A stretch of DNA of 64,000 bases from Paenibacillus timonensis (GCF_009725205.1 NZ_WNZY01000011.1:1-64000); one strand, 5' to 3'. Counted from the stretch's first letter, positions 34,875 through 45,002 are shown. The notes: generated by a model not told the origin, from the letters alone. Numbers and translations are program-made.

Positions 34875-35834
34875 ATGAGAAACGGCTTATTTGGTAGGTT
34901 TATAGGCGGGATGGTGCTGATTGGTATCGGGGGGGTTTTTCTTCTGAACCAGTTCGGTGTGACCGATTTCAGCATTGGCGAGATGTTCTCTACGTACTGG
35001 CCCGTGTTTTTAATTCTGGGGGGATTGGTGAACCTCAGCAACAGCGGCTTGCGGGGCGGTAACTTTATCGGCAGTGCCATATTAATTCTAATCGGCGGTT
35101 ATTTCCTGGGCCGCAACTTGAATTTGATCGATTTAAGTCCAGGTGAATTTTTCCGATTCTTCTTCCCGATGATGCTGATCATCGGCGGGTTATACGTATT
35201 GTTCAAACCACGCGATCCGCACCGACGGAAGCGGCATGAGGATTTTCCACCTCCTCCGATGCCGCCGCTTGATCCGCCACCTCCTCCGCCAACGTTCCAT
35301 CCGGAGATGGAGTCGCCGCTCGATTCGATTTTCGGTTCGATGGAGAAGGAGAAAGAGAAGGAGCGAGAGCAGCAGGCAAAACAGGAGAAGTCGTATTATG
35401 AACACCCGAAATTTAACCCGTATCACGGGGGAAGCGTTCCGGGAGATCATGGATCCGTGATTCAAAAGTCGGGATTTATTGGCGACGTGCATTTGGGCCA
35501 GGACTATTTTCAGTTGAAACCGATGAATATCTCACATTTTATCGGCGATACGATCATCGACTTGACCAAGGCGCAAATTCCGTACGGCGAAACGAAAATT
35601 AACGTATCGTCATTCATTGGCGACGTTAAGGTGTTCGTCCCTGAAGATATGGATATCGGCATCGTGGCCACCTCAAGTGCGTTCATCGGCGACCTGAAAG
35701 TATTGACGCAGAAGCAAGGCGGATTTATGAGCAGCGTCACGGCCGAATCTCCGTATTACGGCGAAGCAAACAAGCGGGTTAAGCTGATCGTCAGCGTATT
35801 TGTAGGTGACGTCAAAGTAAACATGGTAGGTTGA
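34875..35834 (+). CDS. liaF: LiaF-type inhibitor of the LiaRS envelope-stress system
   Basis: A 319-residue membrane protein. Four N-terminal hydrophobic helices (residues about 8-110) are followed by a proline-rich cytoplasmic stretch (about 125-145), a charged E/K segment, and a C-terminal LiaF beta-domain with four repeats of (F)(I/V)GD (SGFIGDVHLG, SHFIGDTIID, SSFIGDVKVF, SAFIGDLKVL, plus VFVGDVKVN). In Bacillus LiaF keeps LiaS off without cell-wall antibiotic stress. liaS begins 4 bp after the stop. The proline-rich linker is longer than in the Bacillus protein (from memory). Confidence 0.9.
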   Translation: MRNGLFGRFIGGMVLIGIGGVFLLNQFGVTDFSIGEMFSTYWPVFLILGGLVNLSNSGLRGGNFIGSAILILIGGYFLGRNLNLIDLSPGEFFRFFFPMMLIIGGLYVLFKPRDPHRRKRHEDFPPPPMPPLDPPPPPPTFHPEMESPLDSIFGSMEKEKEKEREQQAKQEKSYYEHPKFNPYHGGSVPGDHGSVIQKSGFIGDVHLGQDYFQLKPMNISHFIGDTIIDLTKAQIPYGETKINVSSFIGDVKVFVPEDMDIGIVATSSAFIGDLKVLTQKQGGFMSSVTAESPYYGEANKRVKLIVSVFVGDVKVNMVG

Positions 35835-35838
35835 TCCC

Positions 35839-36915
35839 ATGATCGTGCAGCGGATATTGAAGAATACAAAGTGGGAGTTGCTGTGCTACTTTTTGCTTAC
35901 CGGCAGCCTAACGGCGGTTGCCTTCTATATCGGAACCAATACCGGGGTGATCGTTGTCAGCGATCCCTGGGTGTGGATTTACGATATGGCGGGCATCGTC
36001 GTTTTGGCGCTGATTATCGGGTATATTGCCGGTCGGCGCATTCAGGGGAAGATCGATCATTTGCACTTGAACATGCTCCAAGTGGCCAAAGGCAATTTAT
36101 CGGTACGGATGCCGGAGACGGCAGACCAGACGTTTAACGGGTTATACCAGGAATTCAATAACATGATTGATGCGATGGAGAAAAAGATGCAGCTCCTGCA
36201 ACAGCTTGGCGAGCAGGAGGTTATCGAGAAGGAGCAGGCGACGGAAAAAGCGGTGCTTGAGGAGCGCAGACGGCTCGCCCGCGATCTGCACGATACCGTC
36301 AGTCAGCAGTTGTTCGCCATACATATGGCGGCTTCGTCCTTGCCAAAGGTGCTGGAGGTTAACGCGGCCCAGGCGGAAACGGTACTGAATCAACTGATTC
36401 AGATGTCGAATACCGCACAAAAACAGATGCGGGCATTGATCGCCCAATTACGCCCGATGGAGCTAGTGGGCAAATCCTTAGCGGAGGCATTGGATCAGTG
36501 GTTTCCCGATTATTGCCGGCAAAATGGGCTAAAGGGGATCAAGGACATGGATATCCAAGGGGACATGTCGGAAGCGAAGGAGCATCAGCTGTTCCTGATC
36601 ATCCAGGAAGCGATGGCAAATATCGTGAAGCATGCCGGAGCCGGCATGGTTAGCTTGTCGTTGCGGGAAGGCCCACGCCAGGTTGTGCTCAGCATCAGCG
36701 ATGACGGACAAGGCTTCAGCAGCACGTACCAGAAGCAGGGTTCTTACGGTTTAACGACGATGAAGGAGCGAGCCGAGAAACTAGGCGGCAACGCGGAAAT
36801 CATCAGTAAGCCGGGGGCGGGAACGACGATTCGGGTGCATATTCCGAAGTTCGAGGAAGGTAAAGGGGGAGCCGCGAATGAGCAAAATCAAGGTGATGAT
36901 CGTCGACGACCATGA
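35839..36915 (+). CDS. liaS: LiaS-type sensor histidine kinase
   Basis: A 358-residue kinase with two N-terminal transmembrane helices enclosing a very short outside loop (intramembrane-sensing type), a HAMP segment (about 60-110), a HisKA_3 dimerisation helix with the phosphoacceptor His in RRRLARDLHDTVSQQLFAIH, and an HATPase domain (IQEAMANIVKHAGAG, DDGQGFS, GLTTMKERAEKLGG). It phosphorylates LiaR on bacitracin-type stress (family knowledge). Its last 38 bp overlap liaR in another frame. Confidence 0.93.
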   Translation: MIVQRILKNTKWELLCYFLLTGSLTAVAFYIGTNTGVIVVSDPWVWIYDMAGIVVLALIIGYIAGRRIQGKIDHLHLNMLQVAKGNLSVRMPETADQTFNGLYQEFNNMIDAMEKKMQLLQQLGEQEVIEKEQATEKAVLEERRRLARDLHDTVSQQLFAIHMAASSLPKVLEVNAAQAETVLNQLIQMSNTAQKQMRALIAQLRPMELVGKSLAEALDQWFPDYCRQNGLKGIKDMDIQGDMSEAKEHQLFLIIQEAMANIVKHAGAGMVSLSLREGPRQVVLSISDDGQGFSSTYQKQGSYGLTTMKERAEKLGGNAEIISKPGAGTTIRVHIPKFEEGKGGAANEQNQGDDRRRP

Positions 36916-37531
36916 CATGGTGCGAATGGGATTAAAGACATATTTAATGCTGGATCCGGGGTTCGAGGTGATCGGTGAAGCCGGAGACGGACGCGAGGCG
37001 GTGGAAGTCCTGGAACGCGGGCTTCCGGAGGGGCCGCCGGATATCATTCTGATGGACTTGATGATGCCGAACATGAACGGGGCGGAAGCAACTAAGGAAG
37101 TGTTGAGTCGGTTTCCGGGCATGAAAATCGTGATTTTGACCAGCTTTTTAGAGGATGATCTCGTGGTCCAGGCAGTTGAAGCCGGTGCGGTCAGTTACGT
37201 GCTCAAAACGGTCTCCGCCGAAGAACTGATTTATGCGCTTCAAGGCGCTTTCCGTGGGATGCCGGTGATGACGGGCGACGTCGCCCAGGCGCTCACGCGA
37301 GGCCTCAGACAACGAACCGTAAAAGGTGATGACTCGGGAATGACCGAGCGGGAGAAGGAAGTCTTGCTTTTGATTGCCGAAGGCAAAAGTAACAAGGATA
37401 TTGCCGAGGAGCTGCATATCAGCATCAAAACGGTCAAAACCCATGTCAGCAACCTGCTGATGAAATGCGAACTGGAAGACCGTACACAGCTGGCAATTTA
37501 TGCACACCGACAAGGCTGGGTGACGCGTTAA
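36878..37531 (+). CDS. liaR: LiaR-type response regulator (NarL/FixJ)
   Basis: A 217-residue regulator. The receiver domain has DDHDMVRMGL and phosphoacceptor Asp in DIILMDLMMPNMNG, with Lys in VSYVLKTVSAEEL. The LuxR-type HTH is at about 150-210 (LTEREKEVLLLIAEGKSNKDIAEELHISIKTVKTHV, beginning at TERE). It overlaps the end of liaS, so translation is coupled. Targets in related bacteria include membrane-protection genes; no LiaR site was sought here. Confidence 0.93.
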   Translation: MSKIKVMIVDDHDMVRMGLKTYLMLDPGFEVIGEAGDGREAVEVLERGLPEGPPDIILMDLMMPNMNGAEATKEVLSRFPGMKIVILTSFLEDDLVVQAVEAGAVSYVLKTVSAEELIYALQGAFRGMPVMTGDVAQALTRGLRQRTVKGDDSGMTEREKEVLLLIAEGKSNKDIAEELHISIKTVKTHVSNLLMKCELEDRTQLAIYAHRQGWVTR

Positions 37532-37620
37532 TAGGGGAACTCTAGCTTTTATCTCCTTTTTAATTGTTTTTAATGTACGTTTAAGGTTTCTGGTACAGAA
37601 TAAAAACAAGAAAACAAGTT

Positions 37621-37640
37621 ACCCCTGAATCACGCAGGGG
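37621..37640 (+). promoter_or_regulatory. Small hairpin just upstream of the htrA ribosome site
   Basis: CCCCTG, aatcacg, CAGGGG immediately precedes AAGGAGG (37641-37647). It could affect ribosome access. Confidence 0.4.
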
Positions 37641-37658
37641 AAGGAGGTCAATCATACC

Positions 37659-39284
37659 ATGGACGATCAAAAGAACAAATCGGGCCAACCCTTTGACGAA
37701 GACGCAAACGATTCGAAGCGTCAGGAATCTTCGGAGTCAGGCTCTTCCTATTATTACTCTTACGGACCTTTTCAATCCTATGGAAAAACAAACGAGGAAC
37801 CAGGCCAAGGTGCAGACTACGAACGCAGCCAGCCCGAAGAGGTGGAAGTGACGAAACCGCAGCCGCTTAAACCGTTTCCTTCTTCCTACGATGTGATTCG
37901 CAGCACGGTTGAACCTACCAACGGCTCTAGTGGGGACGGGCGCAACAACTTGCCGGCGGCAAAAAGCAGCAATTGGCAATACAATAGCAAACCGACGAAA
38001 AAATCTTCGGTACGTTCGGTGATTGCCGGTGTATTGGCCGGTATGTTGATCATGACCGGAGCTATGGTCTTTGCGGACCGCGCCAATCTGTTTACGTCGG
38101 ATCAGGCGGCTTCCGCATCGGTGCCAGCATCGGGAAGCGCGTCGAATAGCGGCGGCGTCGAATCGACGGGCAAAGCGACAACCGCGTTGTACCCGGTAAC
38201 GGATTCCGGAGAAGTGACCAAAGTCGTCAGCCAAGCCGGACCGGCCGTCGTCAAAATCGAAACATTGACGGATGCCAGCAAGCAAAACAGCAACAATCCG
38301 TACAGCAGCGATCCGTTCTACCGCTATTTCTTCGGCGATGATGCGTTTGGCTCTGGCGGGAACAACGGCAGCGAGGACGGAAGTAACGGTTCGTCCTCCG
38401 GTTCGAGCCAACTGGTACCGACGGGGATTGGGTCCGGGTTTATTTTCGATAAAACGGGTTACATTCTAACCAATGAGCATGTCGTTCATAATGCCGATGT
38501 GGTGCAGGTCACGGTGCAAGGGACAGAAAAACCTTATGAAGCTAAGGTGCTAGGTAAGAGTTATGAGCTTGACCTGGCTGTCCTGAAAATCGAAGGCGAC
38601 AGCAACTTCCCGTCGATTCCGCTCGGCAACTCCGATAACACGCAAGTCGGGGAATGGATGGTAGCGATCGGCAATCCGCAGGGCTTTGACCATACGGTTA
38701 CGGCTGGCGTATTAAGCGCGAAGGAACGCGACATCACGATTGCCGGCGAGAATGGCGAGAAAAATCGTGAGTATGAGCATTTACTGCAAACGGACGCTTC
38801 GATCAATCCCGGCAACTCGGGCGGCCCGCTATTGAATCTGAACGGCGAAGTGATCGGGATTAACGTGGCCGTCAGCTCGGATTCACAGGGTATCGGGTTT
38901 GCGATTCCGACCAGTACAATCAGCGAAGTGCTCGACAAGTTGAAGAACAATGAGAAAATTCCGCAAAAACCGGTACCGTTCATCGGAGCTACCTTGATGA
39001 CAATGACGGAAGAAGTGGCGAAGCAAATGCAAACCGACGTGAAGGAAGGTTCGATCGTCACGGACATCGTCTTTAAATCGCCGGCTTACAATGCCGACCT
39101 TCGACCTTACGATATCATCACTGGGGCGAACGGCACCAAATTTGCCACCAAGGAGAAATTGATTGAATTCATCCAGAAGCAACAGGTGGGAACGAAAGTG
39201 ACGATGAACATCGTGCGCGACGGGAAGAACCTCGACCTCGAGGTCACGGTTGGCGACAAAAATGAGTTCTCTAACGTGAACTAA
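37659..39284 (+). CDS. htrA: HtrA-family membrane-anchored serine protease with PDZ domain
   Basis: A 541-residue protein. It has an N-terminal acidic/S-rich cytoplasmic region of about 115 residues, one transmembrane helix (VIAGVLAGMLIMTGAMVFA), a low-complexity S/G/N linker, and a trypsin-like domain with the triad His in LTNEHVVHNADV, Asp in YELDLAVLKIEG and Ser in INPGNSGGPLLN. A C-terminal PDZ follows (about 440-535, LRPYDIITGANG). It degrades misfolded exported proteins. It could be a target of the two-component system immediately downstream, as CssRS controls htrA in Bacillus, but no site was identified. Confidence 0.93.
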   Translation: MDDQKNKSGQPFDEDANDSKRQESSESGSSYYYSYGPFQSYGKTNEEPGQGADYERSQPEEVEVTKPQPLKPFPSSYDVIRSTVEPTNGSSGDGRNNLPAAKSSNWQYNSKPTKKSSVRSVIAGVLAGMLIMTGAMVFADRANLFTSDQAASASVPASGSASNSGGVESTGKATTALYPVTDSGEVTKVVSQAGPAVVKIETLTDASKQNSNNPYSSDPFYRYFFGDDAFGSGGNNGSEDGSNGSSSGSSQLVPTGIGSGFIFDKTGYILTNEHVVHNADVVQVTVQGTEKPYEAKVLGKSYELDLAVLKIEGDSNFPSIPLGNSDNTQVGEWMVAIGNPQGFDHTVTAGVLSAKERDITIAGENGEKNREYEHLLQTDASINPGNSGGPLLNLNGEVIGINVAVSSDSQGIGFAIPTSTISEVLDKLKNNEKIPQKPVPFIGATLMTMTEEVAKQMQTDVKEGSIVTDIVFKSPAYNADLRPYDIITGANGTKFATKEKLIEFIQKQQVGTKVTMNIVRDGKNLDLEVTVGDKNEFSNVN

Positions 39285-39311
39285 TACGCACGGGAAGTAA
39301 CCAGGGCGGCG

Positions 39312-39344
39312 AAGGCGGCAGGAATAGAGCCTGCCGCCTTTTTT
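39312..39344 (+). terminator. Terminator of htrA
   Basis: AAGGCGGCAGG, aatagag, CCTGCCGCCTT, then TTTT: an 11-bp perfect stem. Confidence 0.92.
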
Positions 39345-39435
39345 GGTACCCGGATGCGGGTGGGATATCCGTTTTGGTACAATGGAGACAGTGGAGCTTG
39401 CCTGAGGCAAGCGCAAGGCAAAGGAGAGATTGTTC

Positions 39436-40125
39436 GTGAGATCGGCAATTTTGGTCATAGATGATGATGAGAAAATCACGTCGATGCTGCGACGCGGCCT
39501 GGCGTTCGAGGGGTATGACGTTTATACGGCCCAAAATGGGGCGGAAGGATTGTCGATGATGATGAGTGCCGACCCGGATCTGATCATTTTAGACGTCATG
39601 ATGCCTAAAGTAGACGGGTTCGAAGTATGCCGGCGATTGCGCGAAGGCGGAAGCACTGTTCCGGTTCTAATGTTGACCGCGAAGGATGAGGTCGAGAACC
39701 GGGTGAAGGGTCTGGATCTGGGTGCGGACGATTATCTCGTCAAGCCGTTTGCCCTGGAGGAGCTGCTAGCCCGGGTTCGAGCATTGCTCCGGCGCAAGGA
39801 TTCGGCGGGAGACGCGGGCAACCAGCGCCTCATTTTTGAGGACATCGTCATGGATCTCGATTCCCGCGAGGTCACGCGGGCGGGGCAGCGTTTGGAGCTA
39901 ACGGCCAAGGAGTTCGAGCTGCTCCATCTGTTCCTGCAAAATCCGAAACGGCTGCTGACCCGCGATCTAATCATGGATAAGATTTGGGGTTACGACTACA
40001 GCGGGGAGTCGAACGTGCTGGAGGTTTATATTGCCATGCTTCGGCAAAAAACGGAGGAGCACGGCGGCAAGCGTATCATTCAGACGATCCGCGGGGCCGG
40101 TTACATCCTGAGAGGAGAGGCTTAA
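39436..40125 (+). CDS. OmpR-family response regulator
   Basis: A 229-residue regulator. The receiver has the acidic pair DDDEK, phosphoacceptor Asp in [17 protein letters not shown], and Lys in [12 protein letters not shown]. The winged-helix OmpR domain runs about 130-228 ([29 protein letters not shown]-like end). GTG 39436 is chosen because AAGGAGAG lies 7 nt upstream; TTG 39430 would leave almost no spacing. Followed by its kinase gene after 2 bp. The signal is unknown. Confidence 0.92.
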   Translation: MRSAILVIDDDEKITSMLRRGLAFEGYDVYTAQNGAEGLSMMMSADPDLIILDVMMPKVDGFEVCRRLREGGSTVPVLMLTAKDEVENRVKGLDLGADDYLVKPFALEELLARVRALLRRKDSAGDAGNQRLIFEDIVMDLDSREVTRAGQRLELTAKEFELLHLFLQNPKRLLTRDLIMDKIWGYDYSGESNVLEVYIAMLRQKTEEHGGKRIIQTIRGAGYILRGEA

Positions 40126-40127
40126 GC

Positions 40128-41585
40128 ATGTCGATCCGGCTGCGGCTAACTGCATGGTATACCGGGATTTTGGCCGTTACGCTGATCTTGTTCAGCGCTT
40201 CGATCTATGCCTTTGTTCGATACAACACCTATATGGAAGTGAAGAACCGGTTGGAGGATCAGGCCAATCGTATCAAAAACTCCCAAAGCTACAGCATCAC
40301 CCAGGGACTGGATTTGTATCTGGATCCGATGCAGGCGAACCGGTTAGAGGATGCCCAACTGTTTGTGCAGATCCACAATTATACGGATGGAAACACGCGG
40401 TATTCGCAAAATCTGCTGAGTTGGAACATGAAGTTTCCCGTTCCTGACGCCGGATCGTTGAGCAAGATCGCGGGCTTCAAGAAGGTACAGCTGTATAATC
40501 AGTCTTTCTTGCTGTATCAGCTTCCGATTACGCTCGATAACAATTTGATCGGCTTAATTCAACTAGCGGCCTATACCGGCGCAGAAGATAAGTTGATGAA
40601 CCGAATGAGCACGGTCTTGTTATTCGGCTCGATCATCACGATTCTGGCCGCCAGCTCACTTGGCCTCTTTCTGGCGCGTAAATCGATGGCACCGATCGGA
40701 AAGGTCATTGAGGCGGCAAACGGGATTCAGACCGGAAACGACTTGAGCGTAAGGATTGATTACGAAGGGCCCAACGATGAAATCGGTCAATTAATCGGTA
40801 CTGTTAACAACATGCTGGCACGTACCGAAGGCTTCTATAAGGAATTGGATGAAGCTTATTCGACCCAGCGCCGGTTCGTATCGGATGCCTCCCACGAATT
40901 GCGAACGCCGCTCACGACGATTCGCGGCAACGTTGACTTATTGAAGCGAATGTGGACGCAGGATGAAGCTCGGCGTGATCCTGGTGAAGAGGAACAGGTA
41001 CGCAGTTTTTCGCTGGAGGCGGTGAGCGACATCGCTGCCGAGTCCGAACGCATGAGCCGGTTGGTGAACGATATGCTGTCGCTGGCCCGGGCGGATGCCG
41101 GGCAAACATTAACAAAGGAGCCGCTGCTGCTGGCTCCGGTCGTGGAGGAGGTGGCCCGCCGGGCGCACTTCTTGCCGCGAAAAGCGGAGTGGATCCAGGG
41201 CGATTTACAGGCGCTGGAGGGTGTGTCGGTTGTTGGCAGCAAGGATTATCTGCAGCAGATGCTGTTTATTTTTATTGAAAATGCGTTCAAATATACCGAA
41301 CAGGGTAGCGTCACGATCGATGCCGTTCAATCGGCAGGACAGATTGGCATTCGCATCGCCGATACGGGTATCGGGATGGACCGCAGCGAGGTCCCTCATA
41401 TTTTTGAACGCTTCTATCGGGCCGACCCGTCTCGCGGAGTCATTCAGGGAACCGGCCTGGGATTATCGATTGCCAAATGGATTATCGACGAGCATGAGGG
41501 CTCTGTAGAAGTGTTAACCAAGCGAGGTGAAGGGACGACTTTCATCATCTGGCTTCCCGCGATCTTTAACGCCCTCCCGGAATAG
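40128..41585 (+). CDS. HAMP-containing sensor histidine kinase
   Basis: A 485-residue kinase with two transmembrane helices (residues about 8-30 and 165-190) around an extracellular domain of about 135 residues without a recognised fold, then HAMP (about 190-245), HisKA with phosphoacceptor His in [19 protein letters not shown], and HATPase with [26 protein letters not shown] and [22 protein letters not shown] lies 8 nt before ATG 40128. Partner of the preceding regulator. Its position after htrA makes envelope stress a plausible input, but sequence alone cannot show it. Confidence 0.92.
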   Translation: MSIRLRLTAWYTGILAVTLILFSASIYAFVRYNTYMEVKNRLEDQANRIKNSQSYSITQGLDLYLDPMQANRLEDAQLFVQIHNYTDGNTRYSQNLLSWNMKFPVPDAGSLSKIAGFKKVQLYNQSFLLYQLPITLDNNLIGLIQLAAYTGAEDKLMNRMSTVLLFGSIITILAASSLGLFLARKSMAPIGKVIEAANGIQTGNDLSVRIDYEGPNDEIGQLIGTVNNMLARTEGFYKELDEAYSTQRRFVSDASHELRTPLTTIRGNVDLLKRMWTQDEARRDPGEEEQVRSFSLEAVSDIAAESERMSRLVNDMLSLARADAGQTLTKEPLLLAPVVEEVARRAHFLPRKAEWIQGDLQALEGVSVVGSKDYLQQMLFIFIENAFKYTEQGSVTIDAVQSAGQIGIRIADTGIGMDRSEVPHIFERFYRADPSRGVIQGTGLGLSIAKWIIDEHEGSVEVLTKRGEGTTFIIWLPAIFNALPE

Positions 41586-41650
41586 TTTATAATAGAGAGG
41601 CTCCCCTCCGTCAGGGAAAACTGGGGGACGAGAAAGCAGGGATACGATTC

Positions 41651-42610
41651 ATGGAAGTGATTAAAATTTCGCCGCGCGGTTACTGCTACGGTGTCGTGGA
41701 CGCGATGGTTCTGGCCCGGCAGGCGGCTAAGAACCTCGATCTGCCGCGGCCGATATATATACTCGGCATGATTGTGCACAACAGCCATGTCACGAATTCT
41801 TTCGAAGATGAAGGGATTATTACGCTGGATGGCCCGAATCGCCTGGATATTTTGAGCAAGGTGGAGAGCGGGACAGTCATCTTTACCGCGCATGGGGTAT
41901 CTCCGGAGGTCCGTAAGCTGGCCCGTGACAAAGGGCTAACAACCGTGGATGCCACTTGCCCGGACGTCACCAAAACCCATGTACTCATCGAAGAGAAGGT
42001 TGCCGAAGGGTATGAGGTGATCTATATCGGGAAGAAAGGGCATCCCGAGCCGGAAGGCGCGGTAGGCGTTGCGCCAGGCAAGGTGCATCTGATCGAGAAA
42101 GAAGAAGAGATCGAGCAGCTAAACCTCTCCGCCGACAAAATCGTAATCACCAACCAAACGACGATGAGTCAGTGGGATATTAAGCATATTATGAAAAAAC
42201 TGCTGGAGAAGTATCCAGGTGCAGAGGTGCACAACGAGATTTGCCTAGCGACCCAGATGCGCCAGCAGGCAGTAGCGGAACAAGCTAGTCAGGCGGACCT
42301 CGTGATCGTCGTCGGCGATCCCCGGAGCAACAACTCTAACCGGTTAGCCCAGGTATCGGAAGAGATCGCTGGAGTTACAGCGTACCGGATCGCAGACGTT
42401 ACGGAGCTCAAGCGCGAGTGGTTGGATGGCATCGGCAAAGTAGCGGTGACATCAGGCGCGTCGACGCCAACGCCAATTACGAAGGAAGTTATTCATTATC
42501 TTGAGCAATATGACCCGGAAGAACCGACAACCTGGGATATCATCCGAACGGTTAATCTAGCGAAATTATTGCCTCCGGTTAAAGTCGGAGCTAAAAGTAA
42601 AGAGGAATAA
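41651..42610 (+). CDS. ispH: 4-hydroxy-3-methylbut-2-enyl diphosphate reductase
   Basis: A 319-residue IspH (LytB), the last enzyme of the non-mevalonate isoprenoid pathway, which makes IPP and DMAPP. Three iron-sulfur cysteines are visible in [10 protein letters not shown] (Cys12), [12 protein letters not shown] and [12 protein letters not shown]; the His pairs VHNSHVTN and FTAHGVSP line the active site. It has a longer N-terminal half than the Escherichia coli form, as usual for Bacillus-type IspH. The ribosome site is weak (GCAGGGA). Confidence 0.95.
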   Translation: MEVIKISPRGYCYGVVDAMVLARQAAKNLDLPRPIYILGMIVHNSHVTNSFEDEGIITLDGPNRLDILSKVESGTVIFTAHGVSPEVRKLARDKGLTTVDATCPDVTKTHVLIEEKVAEGYEVIYIGKKGHPEPEGAVGVAPGKVHLIEKEEEIEQLNLSADKIVITNQTTMSQWDIKHIMKKLLEKYPGAEVHNEICLATQMRQQAVAEQASQADLVIVVGDPRSNNSNRLAQVSEEIAGVTAYRIADVTELKREWLDGIGKVAVTSGASTPTPITKEVIHYLEQYDPEEPTTWDIIRTVNLAKLLPPVKVGAKSKEE

Positions 42611-42630
42611 AAGCATAGATTCATAGGGAG

Positions 42631-42654
42631 AAAGCCGCGCTGTGCCGCGGTTTT
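42631..42654 (+). terminator. Terminator of ispH
   Basis: CCGCG, loop ctgtgc, CGCGG, then TTTT. Confidence 0.75.
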
Positions 42655-42716
42655 CGTCCATTTACCAACATTTGCGGGGTCCCCTACGATTCGATTCATG
42701 TTATACTCGTTGTAGA

Positions 42717-42737
42717 AAGGTTACAAAAATGTAACTA
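42717..42737. promoter_or_regulatory. Inverted repeat upstream of the CAP-domain gene
   Basis: GGTTACAAAAATGTAACTAACC contains GTTAC-aaaaat-GTAAC about 35 bp before the start codon. It could be an operator; no regulator is assigned. Confidence 0.35.
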
Positions 42738-42767
42738 ACCTATCAACTACAACAAGGAGATGACAGG

Positions 42768-43448
42768 ATGAAATCGAATCGACTGAAACGTTTGGTGACG
42801 GGTGGACTAACCGCAATGTTAGCCGCAGCAATCGTTGTGCCGGCTTCGGCCTCGGCAGCCTCGAATACGACGACTTATAAAACTTATTCGACCTATAAGA
42901 CTTATACAACCTATGGCGCGAACACTTGGACGAATTATTATACGATTCCATGGTATCAATACTATCAACCTCAGCAACCGGTACAAAGCGGCAGCCAAGG
43001 CACGACAGGCAACAAAGCGCAAACCGGAACGACACAAGGAACGACACAAGGAACTACGCAAAACGCAACGACCGACAAGTCGCAATTTGCTACTCAGGTT
43101 ATTACCCTGGTGAATCAGGAGCGTGCGAAACAGGGCCTCAAGCCGCTCACGGGTAATGCAGAGTTAAACAATATGGCTTGGGCTAAAGCGAAGGATATGA
43201 GCGATAATAACTATTTTAGCCATACCTCTCCAACCTATGGTTCGCCGTTTGACATGATGAAGAAGTTCGGCATTCAATTCGGTTATGCGGGCGAGAATAT
43301 CGCGATGGGGCAGAAGACGCCAACTGAGGTCGTCAACGCCTGGATGAACAGCGAAGGCCACCGCGCCAATATCTTGAACGCCAATTACAATCTGATCGGT
43401 GTCGGCTATTATAACGGATATTGGGCACAGGAGTTTGTTGGGAGATAA
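42768..43448 (+). CDS. Secreted CAP-domain (YkwD-like) protein
   Basis: A 226-residue exported protein. The signal peptide is residues 1-31 (cleavage near ASASA), followed by a short threonine/tyrosine repeat region (TTYKTYSTYKTYTTYG), a Q/G/T-rich linker with TQGTTQGTTQ repeats, and a CAP/SCP domain (about 105-226) with VNQERAKQGLKPL, AWAKAKDMSDNNYFSHTSP and GYAGENIAMG, then SEGHRANILN. The His and Glu pairs are conserved. Bacterial CAP proteins are extracellular; their activity is unsettled. AAGGAGATGACAGG precedes the ATG. Confidence 0.9.
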   Translation: MKSNRLKRLVTGGLTAMLAAAIVVPASASAASNTTTYKTYSTYKTYTTYGANTWTNYYTIPWYQYYQPQQPVQSGSQGTTGNKAQTGTTQGTTQGTTQNATTDKSQFATQVITLVNQERAKQGLKPLTGNAELNNMAWAKAKDMSDNNYFSHTSPTYGSPFDMMKKFGIQFGYAGENIAMGQKTPTEVVNAWMNSEGHRANILNANYNLIGVGYYNGYWAQEFVGR

Positions 43449-43465
43449 ATAGCTTCATAAACAGG

Positions 43466-43500
43466 AAAGGCCGGGGAGCACGATTCTCCGGTCTTTTTTT
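43466..43500 (+). terminator. Terminator of the CAP-domain gene
   Basis: AAAGGCCGGGGAG, cacgatt, CTCCGGTCTTTT with extra T residues. Confidence 0.85.
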
Positions 43501-43501
43501 A

Positions 43502-43713
43502 TTTGTTCGCTGTATAGAAAAGGCGGGGGTCAATGTTTGTACGGTCCGTTTCGCCATCATCCCTTTTGTTCAGGAGTAAGGTAGGGGGTGTGTTTCCAAC
43601 TAAGTAACCTGCCATCTACGATCTGACTTAACGGGATATTCATGCAAACGTCCGGACAAGGCGTGATGGACCGAGCGTTGCGTCATTTAAGCACTAGCCT
43701 ATAACCATTGGGG
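43502..43713. other. Intergenic stretch without recognised features
   Basis: I see no ORF with a ribosome site, no strong hairpin and no repeat of the families described elsewhere in this window. Confidence 0.5.
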
Positions 43714-43742
43714 TTGACGGGAGAGACAAATTCAGCTATAGT
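43714..43742 (+). promoter_or_regulatory. aroF promoter
   Basis: TTGACG at 43714-43719, 17 bp, TATAGT at 43737-43742, giving a leader of about 113 nt without an obvious terminator. Confidence 0.75.
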
Positions 43743-43861
43743 TACTTTAGTGAATAAAAGCTTAAAAGCACACAAGCGTTCAAGCGAAATAGTGCCTGTA
43801 CGTTCGAATAATGGTTTTTAGCCTGCATACAACCGTCTTATTAAGAAAGGATGGAATCGGA

Positions 43862-44905
43862 ATGATCGTTATTACATCAAACCAAACCCCTGAGGAGCGC
43901 GTTCAGGAAATTATCGCCGTGATTGAGAAGGAAGGAGTGCAGACCCATGTTTCCCGCGGGAAGGATCGTACCGTCATCGGTTTGATCGGCCTGATCGAAC
44001 CGAAGCTCGCCGAACATCTTCGCCAAATGAAGGACGTCGAGAATGTCATTAAGATTTCGAAGTCCTATAAATTGGCTAGCCGAGATTTTCATCCGGAAGA
44101 TACGGTCATTTCTATCGGTGATGTCAAGATCGGCGGCGGCGAGCTGGTTGTTATGGGCGGCCCTTGCGCAGTAGAATCGCCGGAACAAATCGACGAGATC
44201 GCTCGTTTGGTGAAGGCGGCCGGCGGGCAAGTATTGCGGGGAGGGGCGTTTAAGCCCCGTACCGGTCCGTACAGCTTCCAAGGCGTTGGCGTGGAAGGCC
44301 TTGTCATGATGGCGGAAGCGGGCAAGAAGCATGGCCTCCTGACCATTACAGAGGTGATGACGCCGGAGTACGTCGATGTCTGCGCCGAATACGCCGATAT
44401 TTTGCAGGTTGGAACACGCAATATGCAGAACTTTGATTTGCTGCGCAAGCTGGGCACCTGCAACAAGCCGGTATTACTCAAGCGAGGCTTCAGCGCCACC
44501 TACGACGAGTTCCTGAACGCGGCGGAATACATCCTGGCGGGCGGCAACCCGAACGTGATGCTGTGCGAACGCGGGATCCGAACATTCGAAACCTACACCC
44601 GTAATACGCTGGATCTGTCCGCGATTCCGGTGCTCCAGGGCTTAAGCCATCTGCCGGTCATTTCCGATCCGAGCCATGGCACGGGCCGTCGTGAGCTCGT
44701 GGAACCGATGACGAAGGCCTCCGTGGCCGCCGGGGCAGACGGTCTGATCATCGAAATGCACACCGATCCGGACAACTCGATGACCGGTGACGGCGTACAG
44801 TCTTTGTTCCCTGACCAATTCGCTGCTTTATTGCAAGATTTGGAGAAATTGGCCCCACTGGTAGGGAAACGCTTTGATACCCCGAAGGCCGCACTTCACG
44901 TGTAA
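43862..44905 (+). CDS. aroF: 3-deoxy-7-phosphoheptulonate synthase, AroF type with N-terminal regulatory domain
   Basis: A 347-residue DAHP synthase that starts the shikimate pathway from PEP and erythrose 4-phosphate. Residues 1 to about 72 (MIVITSNQTPEERV ... VENVIKISKSYKLASR) are a ferredoxin-like regulatory domain. The TIM-barrel core has MGGPCAVESPEQ, GGAFKPRTGPYSFQG, KPVLLKRGFSATYDEFL and SDPSHGTGRRELV, with metal ligands in Cys, His, Glu and Asp of these segments. Allosteric control by a pathway product is likely. ATG 43862 has AAAGGAT 9 nt upstream. Confidence 0.95.
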   Translation: MIVITSNQTPEERVQEIIAVIEKEGVQTHVSRGKDRTVIGLIGLIEPKLAEHLRQMKDVENVIKISKSYKLASRDFHPEDTVISIGDVKIGGGELVVMGGPCAVESPEQIDEIARLVKAAGGQVLRGGAFKPRTGPYSFQGVGVEGLVMMAEAGKKHGLLTITEVMTPEYVDVCAEYADILQVGTRNMQNFDLLRKLGTCNKPVLLKRGFSATYDEFLNAAEYILAGGNPNVMLCERGIRTFETYTRNTLDLSAIPVLQGLSHLPVISDPSHGTGRRELVEPMTKASVAAGADGLIIEMHTDPDNSMTGDGVQSLFPDQFAALLQDLEKLAPLVGKRFDTPKAALHV

Positions 44906-44918
44906 CATAGAATGACTT

Positions 44919-44952
44919 AAAGTCCATTCGCCTTGCGGCGAGTGGGCTTTTA
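44919..44952 (+). terminator. Terminator of aroF
   Basis: AAAGTCCATTCGCC ... GCGGCGAGTGGGCTTT followed by T residues. Confidence 0.75.
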
Positions 44953-45002
44953 TACTTTTTGTAGATAAATTTGTACTATGCGTAATAATACCTTATTTCG
45001 GA

